64,000 nucleotides of DNA from Christiangramia flava JLT2011 (GTDB taxonomy: Bacteria > Bacteroidota > Bacteroidia > Flavobacteriales > Flavobacteriaceae). Location of the stretch: assembly GCF_001951155.1 (NCBI RefSeq), contig NZ_CP016359.1, positions 823,001 through 887,000 of the forward strand. The letters are read 5' to 3'. Numbering within the stretch: the stretch's first letter is position 1; each line of letters starts with the position of its first letter. The position numbers and the translations under genes were made by a program. This document shows, piece after piece, positions 24,170-33,886 of this stretch. The notes under the pieces are model-generated. The model worked only from the letters and a program-made list of their open reading frames with translations. It was not told where the DNA came from and searched no databases.

Positions 24170-26003
24170 ATCTTATTAAACTGAAGTTTGCCATATATTC
24201 CTGACGCTCGCCGGTTTTTACATCTTGCACTTCCACCCGGAACCAGTAATCATCTGCCGGGAGCTGTTTCCCGTTGTAGGTTCCGTCCCAACCTTTACCA
24301 TTCCTGGGGTCCAGCTGCTTGATCAATTTTCCGTAGCGATCAAAAACGTATAGCCGCCTGATACTGCCTTCAGCATCATTCAAAACATTCCAGTAATCAT
24401 TAATCCCGTCCCCATTAGGAGAGAAATATTTAGGATAACCTACCAGGTAAACATGAAAGCTTAAAGTAGGGCCGCAACCATTCACTTCCCTACCACGAAT
24501 AGTATGATTTCCTGCACTCACATTGCGAAAAGGCGCAGCCTGCCAGGCTCCCTCATCCAGACTGTATTCATATTCCGCAAAAGGATTATCCCGGGAGGCT
24601 TCCAACATTGGCTCCAGCGTATAACCATCTCCAAACCCGGAACCTGAAATATTCACCGATAGATTCTCTGGAACATATACCTGTTCCAGATTGACCTGGT
24701 AATTCGTTTCGCAGCCGGTTTCCAGTGAGGTCAAAATTAGTTCCAGGAAAGTCACTTGCGGATCTTCCGTTAAGGTGAGAATTGCGGAATTACCCAAAAT
24801 GGTACTTCCTGCCCGCCATTCGTATGAAAATTGCGTCCCCACATCTGCTCCGAGCACCAGGTCATTCACGAGATTCCCCTCTTCGGAAACACAAAGGGCT
24901 GCAGATTCGGGTAAGTTCAACTGCGGAAAATCATACGCAAGCAGCTCAAAACTGCCAATTTCCGAAAGACAGCCGGTTTCATCATTCTCCACACGCGCAT
25001 ATATGGATTGCTCCCCACTAAAATTAAAAGTTGCCGGACTGGAAATTCTTGTATCTTCTTCTGCAGCAACCTGGGTCTCATAGTAACGAACTGAAAAACC
25101 ACTGCCCTGAGAAGCGATAAAATCATCATCATTTTCGGTGAGATCTACAGTTCCGGAGCTATCACAGGAATATAAGTCACCTGCAACACCAATCTCCGGG
25201 TTATCATAAAAGGTTACCGTAACATCGTCGGCTTCGCTATTATCACCCAGAACATCTGTCAAGATCAGCCGGTAATCTCCGCTTTGAGTAACTGTTAAAG
25301 TAGGCCCTTCTTCTCCCGCGATCTCGGTATATTCATTTTCGCCTTCGAGTCGTTCGTACCAGGCATAAGCACTTGCTTCATCACTGGTTCCGTCCAGGAC
25401 ATATTCTTGCTCCCCACAAACCGCAATATCGTCCCCCAGGGCATTCCCTAAAATGGAACAATCTGTCGAGCCCTGGCCGGCGGCGTTGGGGTTTTGCTGT
25501 TGCAGACTGATGAATCCTGGTAAGCGTTCAAAATTGGTAATGAGAACGATGTAGATGGCATTCGCCTGCGCGTTATTGATCGTCATGGTTTCGGTAGCCG
25601 CTTCGGAATAGCTGCAACCCACCTGGTTTTCTTCCGTGAGGTTGTCATATGAGCAAAAATCGTCAGTCCTTTCGAAAGGTCCCCACACAATAAAATCTAC
25701 GTCGAGATCGGCTCCGGAAAAATCGGCTTGCGTATTTTGTGCAAGAGTAAATTTGAGGTCGCCCGGCTTTTCGATCTGCATAAAAAACCAAGAGGGAAAC
25801 GGCTGCTCTGAAAGACATCCGTAATCCGGGCCTTCTTCCGCCACGTCTACATCGGTATTTTCTTCATTGGAATTGGCAAAAACCAGTCTCTGGTCGCCCG
25901 CACAAAAAGGTTCAATATTGGAACACAAGGATCCCTGGGCTTTGACAAGACCTACCATACCCAGCATGGCGAGGGTCAGCAGTATGCGAAAATTAAGTTT
26001 CAT
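24168..26003 (-). CDS. Secreted protein with T9SS type B (gliding-associated) C-terminal sorting domain
   Basis: A 611-residue exported surface protein. It has a signal peptide (ends LVKAQ, residue 23) and an N-terminal domain rich in Cys and acidic residues, containing the segment DLDVDFIVWGPFE, which resembles lectin/jelly-roll domains of Bacteroidota cargo. Ig-like or PKD-like segments follow (for example DYRLILTDVLGDNSE). The last ~85 residues form the type B sorting domain, with YFSPNGDGINDYW, LYVFDRYGKLI, GWDGTYNGKQLPADDYWF and a final ANFSLIR. This domain directs secretion by the type IX system and surface attachment. The gene is monocistronic; the substrate or adhesion target is not evident. 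Confidence 0.92.
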   Translation of the reverse strand: MKLNFRILLTLAMLGMVGLVKAQGSLCSNIEPFCAGDQRLVFANSNEENTDVDVAEEGPDYGCLSEQPFPSWFFMQIEKPGDLKFTLAQNTQADFSGADLDVDFIVWGPFERTDDFCSYDNLTEENQVGCSYSEAATETMTINNAQANAIYIVLITNFERLPGFISLQQQNPNAAGQGSTDCSILGNALGDDIAVCGEQEYVLDGTSDEASAYAWYERLEGENEYTEIAGEEGPTLTVTQSGDYRLILTDVLGDNSEADDVTVTFYDNPEIGVAGDLYSCDSSGTVDLTENDDDFIASQGSGFSVRYYETQVAAEEDTRISSPATFNFSGEQSIYARVENDETGCLSEIGSFELLAYDFPQLNLPESAALCVSEEGNLVNDLVLGADVGTQFSYEWRAGSTILGNSAILTLTEDPQVTFLELILTSLETGCETNYQVNLEQVYVPENLSVNISGSGFGDGYTLEPMLEASRDNPFAEYEYSLDEGAWQAAPFRNVSAGNHTIRGREVNGCGPTLSFHVYLVGYPKYFSPNGDGINDYWNVLNDAEGSIRRLYVFDRYGKLIKQLDPRNGKGWDGTYNGKQLPADDYWFRVEVQDVKTGERQEYMANFSLIR

Positions 26004-26101
26004 GCTCCCAAATCACCTTATAGTTTGCAAAATAGGAAATATTCAGCCCAATCAGTAAAAAGCAGTCTATTTTTGAAGCATGCTAAAATGCTATAAATAT
26101 G

Positions 26102-26109
26102 TATCTTTG
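26102..26109 (+). promoter_or_regulatory. Predicted -7 promoter box for the folE-cysS-yidD-lgt run
   Basis: TATCTTTG, a strong match to the Bacteroidota -7 consensus, lies 41 bases upstream of the folE ATG. No TTG is found at the usual distance for -33. Confidence 0.5.
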
Positions 26110-26150
26110 CAAGTCAATACGGTTTTAACCGACTACTATTGCAAAAAAGC

Positions 26151-26828
26151 ATGAAAATAGATAAAATTTTGAATGAGATCGAGGAAATGGGTGACGCCCA
26201 TGCCAGCGGAAGCGCGGAAACTCCACTAAGAGAAGATGCCTTTGAGATTAGCGACAGTGAAAAGATTGAAAAAATCAGGGAAGATGTTCGCAATATCATG
26301 CATACGCTGGGCCTTGACCTGAAAGACGACAGCCTGAAAGGAACTCCGCAGCGAGTGGCGAAAATGTTTGTGAATGAAATTTTTGGCGGCCTGGACCCTA
26401 AGAGAAAGCCGAAAGCTTCCGTTTTCGAAAACAAGTATAAATACGGTGAAATGCTGGTTGAGAAAAACATCACCGTGTATTCTACCTGCGAGCACCACCT
26501 TCTTCCAATCGTTGGAAAAGCGCATGTTGCATATATTTCTAACGGAACGGTTGTGGGACTTTCCAAAATGAACCGAATTGTGGATTATTATGCGAAGAGA
26601 CCACAGGTCCAGGAGCGCATGACCATGCAGATCGTTCAGGAATTGCAAAATGTACTGGGAACGCCTGATGTAGCCTGCGTAATCGACGCCAAACATCTTT
26701 GCGTGAACAGCCGCGGAATCAGGGATATTGAAAGCAGTACCGTAACCAGTGAGTTTGGAGGAGCCTTTCAGAAAAAAGATGTACGCCGGGAATTTCTGGA
26801 TTACATCAAGTTAGACACTACCTTTTAA
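26151..26828 (+). CDS. folE: GTP cyclohydrolase I
   Basis: Converts GTP to dihydroneopterin triphosphate, the first step of folate/pterin and (via QueD) 7-deazaguanine synthesis. It has 225 residues from the ATG at 26151; an in-frame TTG at 26139 is ignored. The zinc and active-site motif is STCEHHLLPIVGKAHVAYI, with the second zinc Cys in CVIDAKHLCVNSRG near the end. RPQVQERMT is also diagnostic. The N-terminal ~45 residues are acidic and variable. It is the first gene of a compact run with cysS (21-base gap), yidD, lgt and a DUF192 gene. The substrate for QueE at 40.6 kb derives from this route. Confidence 0.96.
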   Translation: MKIDKILNEIEEMGDAHASGSAETPLREDAFEISDSEKIEKIREDVRNIMHTLGLDLKDDSLKGTPQRVAKMFVNEIFGGLDPKRKPKASVFENKYKYGEMLVEKNITVYSTCEHHLLPIVGKAHVAYISNGTVVGLSKMNRIVDYYAKRPQVQERMTMQIVQELQNVLGTPDVACVIDAKHLCVNSRGIRDIESSTVTSEFGGAFQKKDVRREFLDYIKLDTTF

Positions 26829-26849
26829 GACCAAAAATCAGCATATTTC

Positions 26850-28334
26850 ATGGCGCTATACGAGCAACAAAGCTTAAAGATCTATAATTCGATGAGCGGT
26901 GACAAGGAAACTTTCACCCCGATCAATGAAGGACATGTAGGAATGTATGTTTGTGGACCCACGGTGTACAGCAACGTGCATCTTGGCAATTGCCGAACCT
27001 TCATTTCATTCGATCTGGTATTTCGCTACCTGAAGCATTTAGGCTATAAAGTTCGATACGTTCGCAATATCACAGACGCCGGACACCTGGAAAACGATGC
27101 CGACAGCGGTGAAGATCGTATTTCCAAAAAAGCGCGACTCGAGCAGATCGAACCAATGGAAGTGGTTCAGAAATATACTGTTGATTTTCATAATATTTTA
27201 CACCGATTCAATAACCTGCCTCCGAGCATTGAACCTACTGCTACGGGCCATATCGTGGAGCAGATCGAGATCATCAAGACCATTCTCGAGAACGGTTATG
27301 CTTACGAAGCGAACGGATCGGTCTATTTCGACGTGTTGAAGTTCAATAAAGATCACGCCTACGGTAAACTTAGTGGCCGTGCGATCGAAGATATGATCGC
27401 AAACACGAGGGAGCTGGCAGCCCAGAGCGACAAGAGAAATCCGCAGGATTTTGCCCTTTGGAAGAAAGCGGAGCCACAGCACATCATGCGCTGGCCATCT
27501 CCATGGAGCGACGGTTTTCCTGGATGGCACCTGGAGTGTACCGTTATGAGCACGAAGTACCTTGGCGAAGAGTTCGATATTCATGGTGGAGGGATGGATT
27601 TAAAATTCCCTCATCACGAATGTGAGATCGCTCAGGGTGAAGCTGCTACCGGGAAATCACCGGTAAACTACTGGATGCACGCCAATATGCTGACCTTAAA
27701 CGGAAAGAAAATGGCCAAAAGCACCGGGAATTTCATTTTACCGGAAGATCTTTTCTCAGGAGACAATGACATTCTGACCAAAGCATTCTCCCCAAATGTA
27801 GTTCGGTTTTTTATTTTGCAGGCGCATTACAGAAGCGTGCTGGATTTCTCCAGTGAGGCGCTATTGGCCAGCGAAAAAGGTTTCAACAGGTTGATGGATG
27901 CCTACTACGCGATCGATGAACTAGCTGTGGCTGAAACTTCAGAAGCTGAGCTTGCTACCTGGAAGCAGTCCTGCTACGATGCGATGAATGATGATTTTAA
28001 CAGCCCAATCCTGATCAGCAAACTGTTTGATGCGGTGAAAATGATCAATTCTGTAAAAGAAGGAAGTTTGAAGATCACTTCAGAAGATCGTGACGAACTG
28101 AAAAGCAGCATGAAGTCTTTCCTGTTCGATATTTTAGGTTTGACCGATGCAGTTGAAACAAATTCCGTGGATACTGATAAACTTTCGGGCACGATCGACC
28201 TGCTGATCAAATTACGAGCTGAAGCAAGGATGAACAAGAACTTCGCCCTGAGTGATCAAATCAGGGACCAATTGCTGGAGCTTGGAATTCAGCTGAAGGA
28301 CGGCAAGGAAGGAACAACTTTTTCCATAAATTAA
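26850..28334 (+). CDS. cysS: Cysteinyl-tRNA synthetase
   Basis: Charges tRNA-Cys; class I synthetase of 494 residues, full length. [13 protein letters not shown] contains the zinc Cys and the HIGH-type signature (HLGN). GWHLECT and [10 protein letters not shown] supply other zinc ligands and [10 protein letters not shown] is the KMSKS loop. The C-terminal helical anticodon-binding part is complete. It lies 21 bases after folE and four bases before yidD, so is most probably co-transcribed with both. Confidence 0.97.
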   Translation: MALYEQQSLKIYNSMSGDKETFTPINEGHVGMYVCGPTVYSNVHLGNCRTFISFDLVFRYLKHLGYKVRYVRNITDAGHLENDADSGEDRISKKARLEQIEPMEVVQKYTVDFHNILHRFNNLPPSIEPTATGHIVEQIEIIKTILENGYAYEANGSVYFDVLKFNKDHAYGKLSGRAIEDMIANTRELAAQSDKRNPQDFALWKKAEPQHIMRWPSPWSDGFPGWHLECTVMSTKYLGEEFDIHGGGMDLKFPHHECEIAQGEAATGKSPVNYWMHANMLTLNGKKMAKSTGNFILPEDLFSGDNDILTKAFSPNVVRFFILQAHYRSVLDFSSEALLASEKGFNRLMDAYYAIDELAVAETSEAELATWKQSCYDAMNDDFNSPILISKLFDAVKMINSVKEGSLKITSEDRDELKSSMKSFLFDILGLTDAVETNSVDTDKLSGTIDLLIKLRAEARMNKNFALSDQIRDQLLELGIQLKDGKEGTTFSIN

Positions 28335-28338
28335 GAGC

Positions 28339-28587
28339 ATGCTTAAAAAATGGCTCAGCAACATCCTGATCGCCATTGTAAAGTTTTACAAAAACTTTAT
28401 TTCCCCATTGACCCCTAATAGTTGCAGGTACTCACCGTCCTGCTCCAGTTATATGCTGGAAGCTATTCAGAAACACGGACCGTTCCACGGATTCTGGATG
28501 GGACTTAAAAGAATTTCCCGTTGCCATCCCTGGGGTGGATCGGGTTATGATCCTGTGCCTGGAAAAACACCCGACAAAAAGACTTAA
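28339..28587 (+). CDS. yidD: Membrane protein insertion efficiency factor YidD
   Basis: An 82-residue small membrane-associated protein that assists YidC-dependent insertion. It has an amphipathic N-terminal helix, then the highly conserved [40 protein letters not shown] core with three Cys. In many bacteria it lies beside rnpA and yidC; here it sits between cysS and lgt. The start ATG is four bases after the cysS stop. Confidence 0.95.
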   Translation: MLKKWLSNILIAIVKFYKNFISPLTPNSCRYSPSCSSYMLEAIQKHGPFHGFWMGLKRISRCHPWGGSGYDPVPGKTPDKKT

Positions 28588-28631
28588 ACAAAGCCAAATA
28601 CGTATATTTACCACCAAACTGAAACAAAATT

Positions 28632-29453
28632 ATGATTTTTAGCGCCATAACCTGGAACCCAAGTGAAGGCTTGGATTTAGGATTTTTCACCTTACACTAT
28701 TACAGCCTGATGTTTCTCATCGCTTTTGGATTGGGATGGTATATCATGAAAAGCATCTACACCAGGGAAGGTATCGAAATTGAAAAATTGGATTCCCTTT
28801 TCATCTATACCGTACTGGCAACGCTAATAGGTGCCAGATTAGGCCATGTTTTCTTCTACGACTGGGCATATTTCCAACATCACATCCTGGAAATCTTTTT
28901 ACCCGTGCGATTTGAACCGGAATTCGAATTCACCGGTTTCCGGGGGCTTGCCAGTCATGGTGCCGCAATCGGGATTATCGTTGCAATGTACCTGTATTCT
29001 AAAAGAGTCTTGCAGAAGCCCGTTCTCTGGATCCTGGACCGCATTGTCATCCCGGTAGCCAGCGGAGCCATTTTTGTGAGGATAGGGAATTTCATTAATT
29101 CTGAAATCATCGGTAAACCAACACATTCAGATTATGGTGTGATCTTCGCGAAACTCGGTGAAGATTTCCCGCGCCACCCGGCGCAGTTATACGAATCGGT
29201 TAGCTACCTGGTAATCTTTGCCATTTTATGGTTTATCTACTGGAAAACGGAAAAACGCTTTAAGCAAGGTTATCTTTTTGGACTGTTTTTGGTACTGCTT
29301 TGGACCGTTCGGTTCTTTGTGGAATTCATCAAGGAGCCACAGGTGGAAGAACGCGGAACCTGGCTGCTGAATACAGGGCAATGGCTAAGTATTCCTTTCG
29401 TAATCGCAGGGCTGTACTTTATGTATCGGCCAACCAAAAAGACCACGGTATGA
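28632..29453 (+). CDS. lgt: Prolipoprotein diacylglyceryl transferase
   Basis: An inner-membrane enzyme that transfers diacylglycerol from phosphatidylglycerol to the lipobox Cys of prolipoproteins, the first step of lipoprotein maturation. It has 273 residues with about seven membrane segments. Signature motifs are LIGARLGHVFFYDW, GLASHGAAIG, VRIGNFINSEIIGKPT (essential Arg and Asn) and HPAQLYES near 190. The stop overlaps the start of the following DUF192 lipoprotein gene by four bases (ATGA), an apt pairing of enzyme and substrate. Several other lipoproteins in this window depend on it. Confidence 0.96.
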   Translation: MIFSAITWNPSEGLDLGFFTLHYYSLMFLIAFGLGWYIMKSIYTREGIEIEKLDSLFIYTVLATLIGARLGHVFFYDWAYFQHHILEIFLPVRFEPEFEFTGFRGLASHGAAIGIIVAMYLYSKRVLQKPVLWILDRIVIPVASGAIFVRIGNFINSEIIGKPTHSDYGVIFAKLGEDFPRHPAQLYESVSYLVIFAILWFIYWKTEKRFKQGYLFGLFLVLLWTVRFFVEFIKEPQVEERGTWLLNTGQWLSIPFVIAGLYFMYRPTKKTTV

Positions 29454-29944
29454 TCAGGAAAAGTCTTAGTGTTCTTGCGTTAACTTTTCTTATCGGAATG
29501 AATTCCTGTGAAAACACGGACAAAGATTCTCATACGGTAACTACAGAACCTATTACATTTTCCGAAGAAGGCTCGCTTTATCTTATTCGAAAAGAAGGCG
29601 ACACGTTACCAAAACTGGCTATCGAATTTGCCGAAACTGATTACGAACACCAGACCGGCCTGATGTACCGGAAAAGCATGGAAAAATTACAGGGCATGTT
29701 GTTCGTCTACGAAGATTCCCGGCCTCGTAATTTCTATATGAAAAACACCTATATCCCGCTGGATATTCTCTATTTTGGGGAAGACAGTACGCTGGCAAGT
29801 ATTCAAAAAGACGCTAAACCCCTCGATGAAACCTCCCTTCCTTCTGAGGGTCCTGCACAATTCATCCTGGAGATCAACGCTGGATTAAGTGAAGAATGGA
29901 AACTGGATCAGGGCGATCGGATATATTTTTATAAGAACGAATAA
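29450..29944 (+). CDS. DUF192 family lipoprotein
   Basis: A 164-residue protein starting at the ATG that overlaps the lgt stop (ATGA); an in-frame upstream opening to 29300 lies wholly within lgt and is rejected. The signal sequence ends in a lipobox, GMNSC (Cys20). The body is a compact DUF192 beta-rich domain with HQTGLMYRKSME, GMLFVYEDSRPRNFYMKNT, IPLDILYFG and GPAQFILEINAG. The family's function is not firmly known. It is the last gene of the folE run and is followed by a hairpin terminator. Confidence 0.92.
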   Translation: MIRKSLSVLALTFLIGMNSCENTDKDSHTVTTEPITFSEEGSLYLIRKEGDTLPKLAIEFAETDYEHQTGLMYRKSMEKLQGMLFVYEDSRPRNFYMKNTYIPLDILYFGEDSTLASIQKDAKPLDETSLPSEGPAQFILEINAGLSEEWKLDQGDRIYFYKNE

Positions 29945-29967
29945 AAAGCTACATATTTTTAAAATAC

Positions 29968-29992
29968 AAGCCTTCTCTACGGAAGGCTTTTT
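29968..29992 (+). terminator. Terminator of the folE-lgt-DUF192 run
   Basis: An 8-bp stem (29968-29975 with 29982-29989, 6-base loop) runs into a T-tract. Confidence 0.75.
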
Positions 29993-30043
29993 GATGTTTA
30001 ATTAGTTGGTTGGCAGTAAGGCCCAACCTCTTTCTCAAATCTT

Positions 30044-30580
30044 ACTTCCGAATTTCAGAAGGATTTATATTTCTAACGAAGCAATCTTAGGCTTGAATTT
30101 TAAGAAATGGATAGTAGCTCTTTTTACAGGCGAAAATGAGTAAATCAAAAATACTTTCTTCTGAAGGCTAAGTAAGCTACCTTAGGATCTGAATTCAATA
30201 GACACATTCCTTTTTTCAAATATTCCTTCCGAAGGATTTCAATGATACTAAGCTATTCTTAGCTTGAATTTTAAGTACCTAAAGTACCTAGTATACAGGT
30301 GAAAATGAGTAAATCAAGAATACTTTCTTCGGAATATTAAGCAGGCTACCTTAGAATTTCCATTCAATAGGCACATTCCTTTTTTCAACCACTCCTTCCG
30401 AAGGATTTCAATGATACTAAGCTATCCTGAGCTTGAATCTTAAGTAACCCATAGTAGCTAGTTCTCCAGGCGAAAATGAGTAAATCAGGAATACCTCCTT
30501 CCGAAGGCTAAGCAGGCTACATCAGAATCAATTCAATAGGCACATTCCTTTTTTCAGCAACTCCTTCCGAGGTATTGAAA
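30044..30580. repeat. Non-coding tandem array, ~169-bp unit, about three copies
   Basis: This region fills most of the 760-bp gene-free gap between the DUF192 gene and secDF. Units begin at about 30044 (181 bp, diverged at its 5' end), 30225 and 30394 (169 bp each), with a truncated start of a fourth at 30563. Phase markers repeat exactly: CACATTCCTTTTTTCA at 30203, 30372 and 30541, and GAAAATGAGTAAATCA at 30132, 30301 and 30472. Units contain small inverted repeats, for example CCTT-CCG-AAGG and AAGCTA-TTCT-TAGCTT. Copies differ by scattered substitutions. The 169-base period is not a multiple of three, so no ORF can run through it. No gene is visible between 29993 and 30043 or between 30581 and 30652. 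Confidence 0.85.
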
Positions 30581-30652
30581 CTTAATACCGACAAGTTCTC
30601 AAGAACAAACAGTGGAATTCAAATAACGCTGATTCAGGAAATTTCGCCCAAC

Positions 30653-30681
30653 AAAAAAGCCTTCCAAAACTGGAAGGCTTT
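30653..30681 (-). terminator. Terminator of secDF
   Basis: A near-perfect 12-bp stem around AAGCCTTCCA-AAAC-TGGAAGGCTT with a T-run on the minus strand, 24 bases after the secDF stop. Confidence 0.8.
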
Positions 30682-30704
30682 TCTTATCGTACATAGCTGA
30701 AAAA

Positions 30705-33700
30705 TTAGGCCGTTGCAGCCTCTTCTTCAGTTTGCTTAGACTTCTTTTTCAGAACGTCTTTATTGTCTTTTTTTACACTGTCATACATTACAGGAGTAGC
30801 AATGAACAGGGACGAATAAGTACCCACGATCACACCTACTATCAACGCAAACATGAACCCTCTGATGCTTTCACCTCCAAAGATGAAGATCGCAAGCAGA
30901 ACCACCAAGGTGGTAAGCGAGGTATTCAAGGTACGGCTCAATGTACTGTTCAGCGCCGCGTTCACCGTTCTCTGGAGTGTCCAGGAACCGTGCTCATTCA
31001 CATATTCCCTGATACGGTCAAAAACAACCACGGTATCGTTCAACGAGTAACCAATTACAGTTAGAATCGCTGCAATGAACGCCTGATCAATTTCCATGTT
31101 GAAAGGCATGATTTTGTACAATAATGAGAAGATACCCAATACCACCAATACATCATGGAAAACCGCGACTACCGCACCAAGACTGAATTGCCATTTTCTA
31201 AAACGCAACAGGATATACAGGAACACCACGATCAATGAACCAAGTACGGCCCAGAAAGAGGCATTTTTAATATCATCGGCAATGGTTGCACCCACTTTCA
31301 TAGATTGCATGATTCCGATAGTCTTGGCATCAGAGCCATCTACAAAGTCATCATAAGTAAGATCTGAAGGAAGGTAAGACTGAAGAGCGTCATAAAGACC
31401 TCTTTGAATTTCTTCATCAACCTGAGCTCCATCTTCGTCTACTTTATATTTGGTCGTAATCTTCAGCTGATTATCGGGACCGAAAGTTTTTGCTTCCGCA
31501 CTTCCGAATTTCGCAACAAGATCATTCTGCACCTCCGTAGGGTTTACCGCGTCAGCGAAACGAACCGTATAGGTTCTTCCTCCAACAAAATCCACACCCT
31601 GGTTCAATCCCTGTACGAAAAGCGAACCAATTCCAACAAGAATCACGATTCCGGAAACAACGTAAGCGATCTTGCGCTTTTTCAGGAAGTCGATATTCAT
31701 ATTCGTAAACAGGTTTTTAGTAATCGCCGTAGAGAAATCTAGAGACTTCCCTTTTTTACCATACCCATCAATAAACAACCTGGTTACAAAAATCGCAGTG
31801 AACAGCGATGTAGCGATACCGATCAAAAGGGTCGTTGCGAAACCTTTAATTGGCCCTGTTCCAAGAAGGAAAAGGATCAAACCGGTTAAACCAGTAGTAA
31901 TGTTTGCATCCAGGATAGAAGAAAGTGCGTTGCTAAATCCATCCTTAATGGCATCACGCTGAATTTTACCCTTCGCCATTTCTTCTTTGATACGTTCAAA
32001 GATCAGCACGTTCGCATCTACCGACATACCGATCGTTAATACGATACCGGCAATACCAGGCAGGGTAAGAACTGCACCAAGACCGGCAAGAATACCGAAA
32101 ATAAATAAAATGTTTACGGCAAGCGCCACATCAGCAAAGGCTCCGGCTTTTCCGTAATAGAATATCATCCAAAGAAGTACCAGGATTAAGGCAATGATGA
32201 AAGACATCATACCGCTATCAATAGCCTCCTGTCCAAGAGACGGCCCTACTACTTCACTGGAAATAATATCTGCAGAAGCAGGAAGTTTACCCGCTCTTAA
32301 AACGTTGGCCAAATCCTGACCTTCGGTAATCGTAAAGTCTCCGGTGATCTCACTTCGACCTCCGGCAATAGCACCACTGGATACACCAGGGGCAGAGTAC
32401 ACAATATTATCGAGTACGATGGCGATCTGGCTACCTTCCGCAGAGGCTTTTCCAGTCATATTTTCCCAGATCTTAGCTCCGGTACCATCCATTTGCATTT
32501 CCACTGCCACTCGTCCTAGCTGATCATATTGCTGGCTGGCATCAGTAATCACATTACCGCTTAGAGGCGGCTCCATGTTACGGTTTCCTTTCAGAGCATA
32601 AAGACCGGTAGTCTGAGACTCGTCATCTGGCACACCCCAAACGAATTTCGCGTAACGCATATCTGAAGAAAGCAATGAACGAACCTGTGGATTTCTCAGG
32701 TAATTCATCACTTTGGCTGTATCCTGAACTTTAAAGGTTGCCAGAACCGGTCCCTGGGGATATCCAGGAGAAACCATCATTCCAAGCAAACCTCTGCTTT
32801 GTGGAGTATCTACTGAAGTACTGTCTTCGGCATCTGCCAAAAGATCATCGATTTCTGAATCACCACTGGTTTGAATAGTATCGGCTTCAGAAGCAGTTTG
32901 TGCCTGCTCTGTTTTCTGGTCCATCTGCATTGCGATAGCATTCGCCTGCATGAGGAAATTTCCGAATTCCCCACTCTTATACACATGCCAGAATTCCAGC
33001 TGAGCGGTACTTTGAAGTAAATTCTTCACACGGCTGATGTCTTTGGCTCCCGGAAGTTCCACAAGGATACGACCAGAGTTTCCAAGACGCTGAATGTTTG
33101 GCTGAGTAACACCAAATTTATCGATACGCTTTCTCAATACTTCAAATGCAGAAGTGATCGACTCATCAATTTTCTGGCGAACGATAGGCTCCACCTCATC
33201 ATTGCTCATGTTATAATTGATCTCGTCGCTAAGCGTTTTGTTCGCAAAAATATCAGGAGAAGCCAATTTGGCTCCAGGTATCTTGTTGAAAGACTCAAAG
33301 AAAAGGTCTACGTAATTTTCCTGACTGTCGCTCTGTGCGGCATCAGCTTCAGCAAGCGCTTTTCTAAAAGCAGGATCTTGTGAATCGTTGGCAAGCCCGC
33401 TAAGAATGTCTTTAACTGAAATTTGAAGGATCACGTTGATTCCTCCTTTAAGGTCAAGCCCCTTATTCAGTTCTTTTTCTTTGGCGTCGCTGTAGGTGAT
33501 TCCTGCAATGATATCTTCATTGGCTACGGAATCCAGATACCTGGCTTCAGCCTGATCTCTTAGTTCTGAATAATTCTCAACATTTTCGCCATATTTACTG
33601 GCCGCAAACTCCTCTGCCTTCTCTTCTACACCGTTCGTAATGAAGGTAAACGATAGCTGATAAAGACACACGAGGCCGAACAAAATCGCAAAAACTCTAA

Positions 33701-33719
33701 TCAGTCCTTTATTCTGCAT
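30705..33719 (-). CDS. secDF: Protein translocase subunit SecDF (fused)
   Basis: A proton-driven accessory of the Sec translocon that pulls exported proteins on the periplasmic side. The 1004-residue single chain fuses SecD and SecF. N-terminal TM1 (about 8-27) is followed by the large periplasmic P1 domain (GGINVILQISV, LRKRIDKFGVTQPNIQ, ILVELPGAKD), the SecD membrane bundle with MSVDANVLIFERIKEE, then the SecF half (QGVDFVGGRTYTVRF, NDTVVVFDRIRE). Fusion is common in Bacteroidota. An acidic, Ser/Thr-rich insert in P1 (about 265-300) is typical of the group. A promoter with TATATTTG and a TTG 20 bases upstream precedes it. Confidence 0.97.
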   Translation of the reverse strand: MQNKGLIRVFAILFGLVCLYQLSFTFITNGVEEKAEEFAASKYGENVENYSELRDQAEARYLDSVANEDIIAGITYSDAKEKELNKGLDLKGGINVILQISVKDILSGLANDSQDPAFRKALAEADAAQSDSQENYVDLFFESFNKIPGAKLASPDIFANKTLSDEINYNMSNDEVEPIVRQKIDESITSAFEVLRKRIDKFGVTQPNIQRLGNSGRILVELPGAKDISRVKNLLQSTAQLEFWHVYKSGEFGNFLMQANAIAMQMDQKTEQAQTASEADTIQTSGDSEIDDLLADAEDSTSVDTPQSRGLLGMMVSPGYPQGPVLATFKVQDTAKVMNYLRNPQVRSLLSSDMRYAKFVWGVPDDESQTTGLYALKGNRNMEPPLSGNVITDASQQYDQLGRVAVEMQMDGTGAKIWENMTGKASAEGSQIAIVLDNIVYSAPGVSSGAIAGGRSEITGDFTITEGQDLANVLRAGKLPASADIISSEVVGPSLGQEAIDSGMMSFIIALILVLLWMIFYYGKAGAFADVALAVNILFIFGILAGLGAVLTLPGIAGIVLTIGMSVDANVLIFERIKEEMAKGKIQRDAIKDGFSNALSSILDANITTGLTGLILFLLGTGPIKGFATTLLIGIATSLFTAIFVTRLFIDGYGKKGKSLDFSTAITKNLFTNMNIDFLKKRKIAYVVSGIVILVGIGSLFVQGLNQGVDFVGGRTYTVRFADAVNPTEVQNDLVAKFGSAEAKTFGPDNQLKITTKYKVDEDGAQVDEEIQRGLYDALQSYLPSDLTYDDFVDGSDAKTIGIMQSMKVGATIADDIKNASFWAVLGSLIVVFLYILLRFRKWQFSLGAVVAVFHDVLVVLGIFSLLYKIMPFNMEIDQAFIAAILTVIGYSLNDTVVVFDRIREYVNEHGSWTLQRTVNAALNSTLSRTLNTSLTTLVVLLAIFIFGGESIRGFMFALIVGVIVGTYSSLFIATPVMYDSVKKDNKDVLKKKSKQTEEEAATA

Positions 33720-33761
33720 TATTCCTCAAATTATTGATTATAGGTCTATTTTAAAAACGGA

Positions 33762-33792
33762 CAAATATAGGACTTCAATATTCAAATCCCAA
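33762..33792 (-). promoter_or_regulatory. Predicted promoter of secDF
   Basis: On the minus strand, TTG (33792-33790), a 20-base spacer and TATATTTG (33769-33762) fit the Bacteroidota -33/-7 pattern. The box is about 42 bases from the start codon. Confidence 0.55.
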
Positions 33793-33829
33793 TATTTTTT
33801 TTTGGATAATTTTAACTTTTCTGAATATC

Positions 33830-33855
33830 AAAAAAGCCACAAATACTGTGGCTTT
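33830..33855 (-). terminator. Terminator of mdh
   Basis: A 9-bp stem (33833-33841 with 33847-33855, loop of 5) is followed by a T-run on the minus strand. Confidence 0.78.
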
Positions 33856-33886
33856 CTGAGATATTATAAAAGATTTTGACGTTCAA

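Noticed and set aside
29300..29449. N-terminal extension of the DUF192 protein
   Set aside because: This frame overlaps lgt in another frame. The ATG at 29450 gives a proper signal peptide with lipobox.
30044..30580. CRISPR array
   Set aside because: The repeated unit is about 169 bp, copies are directly adjacent, there are no unique spacers and no cas genes nearby.
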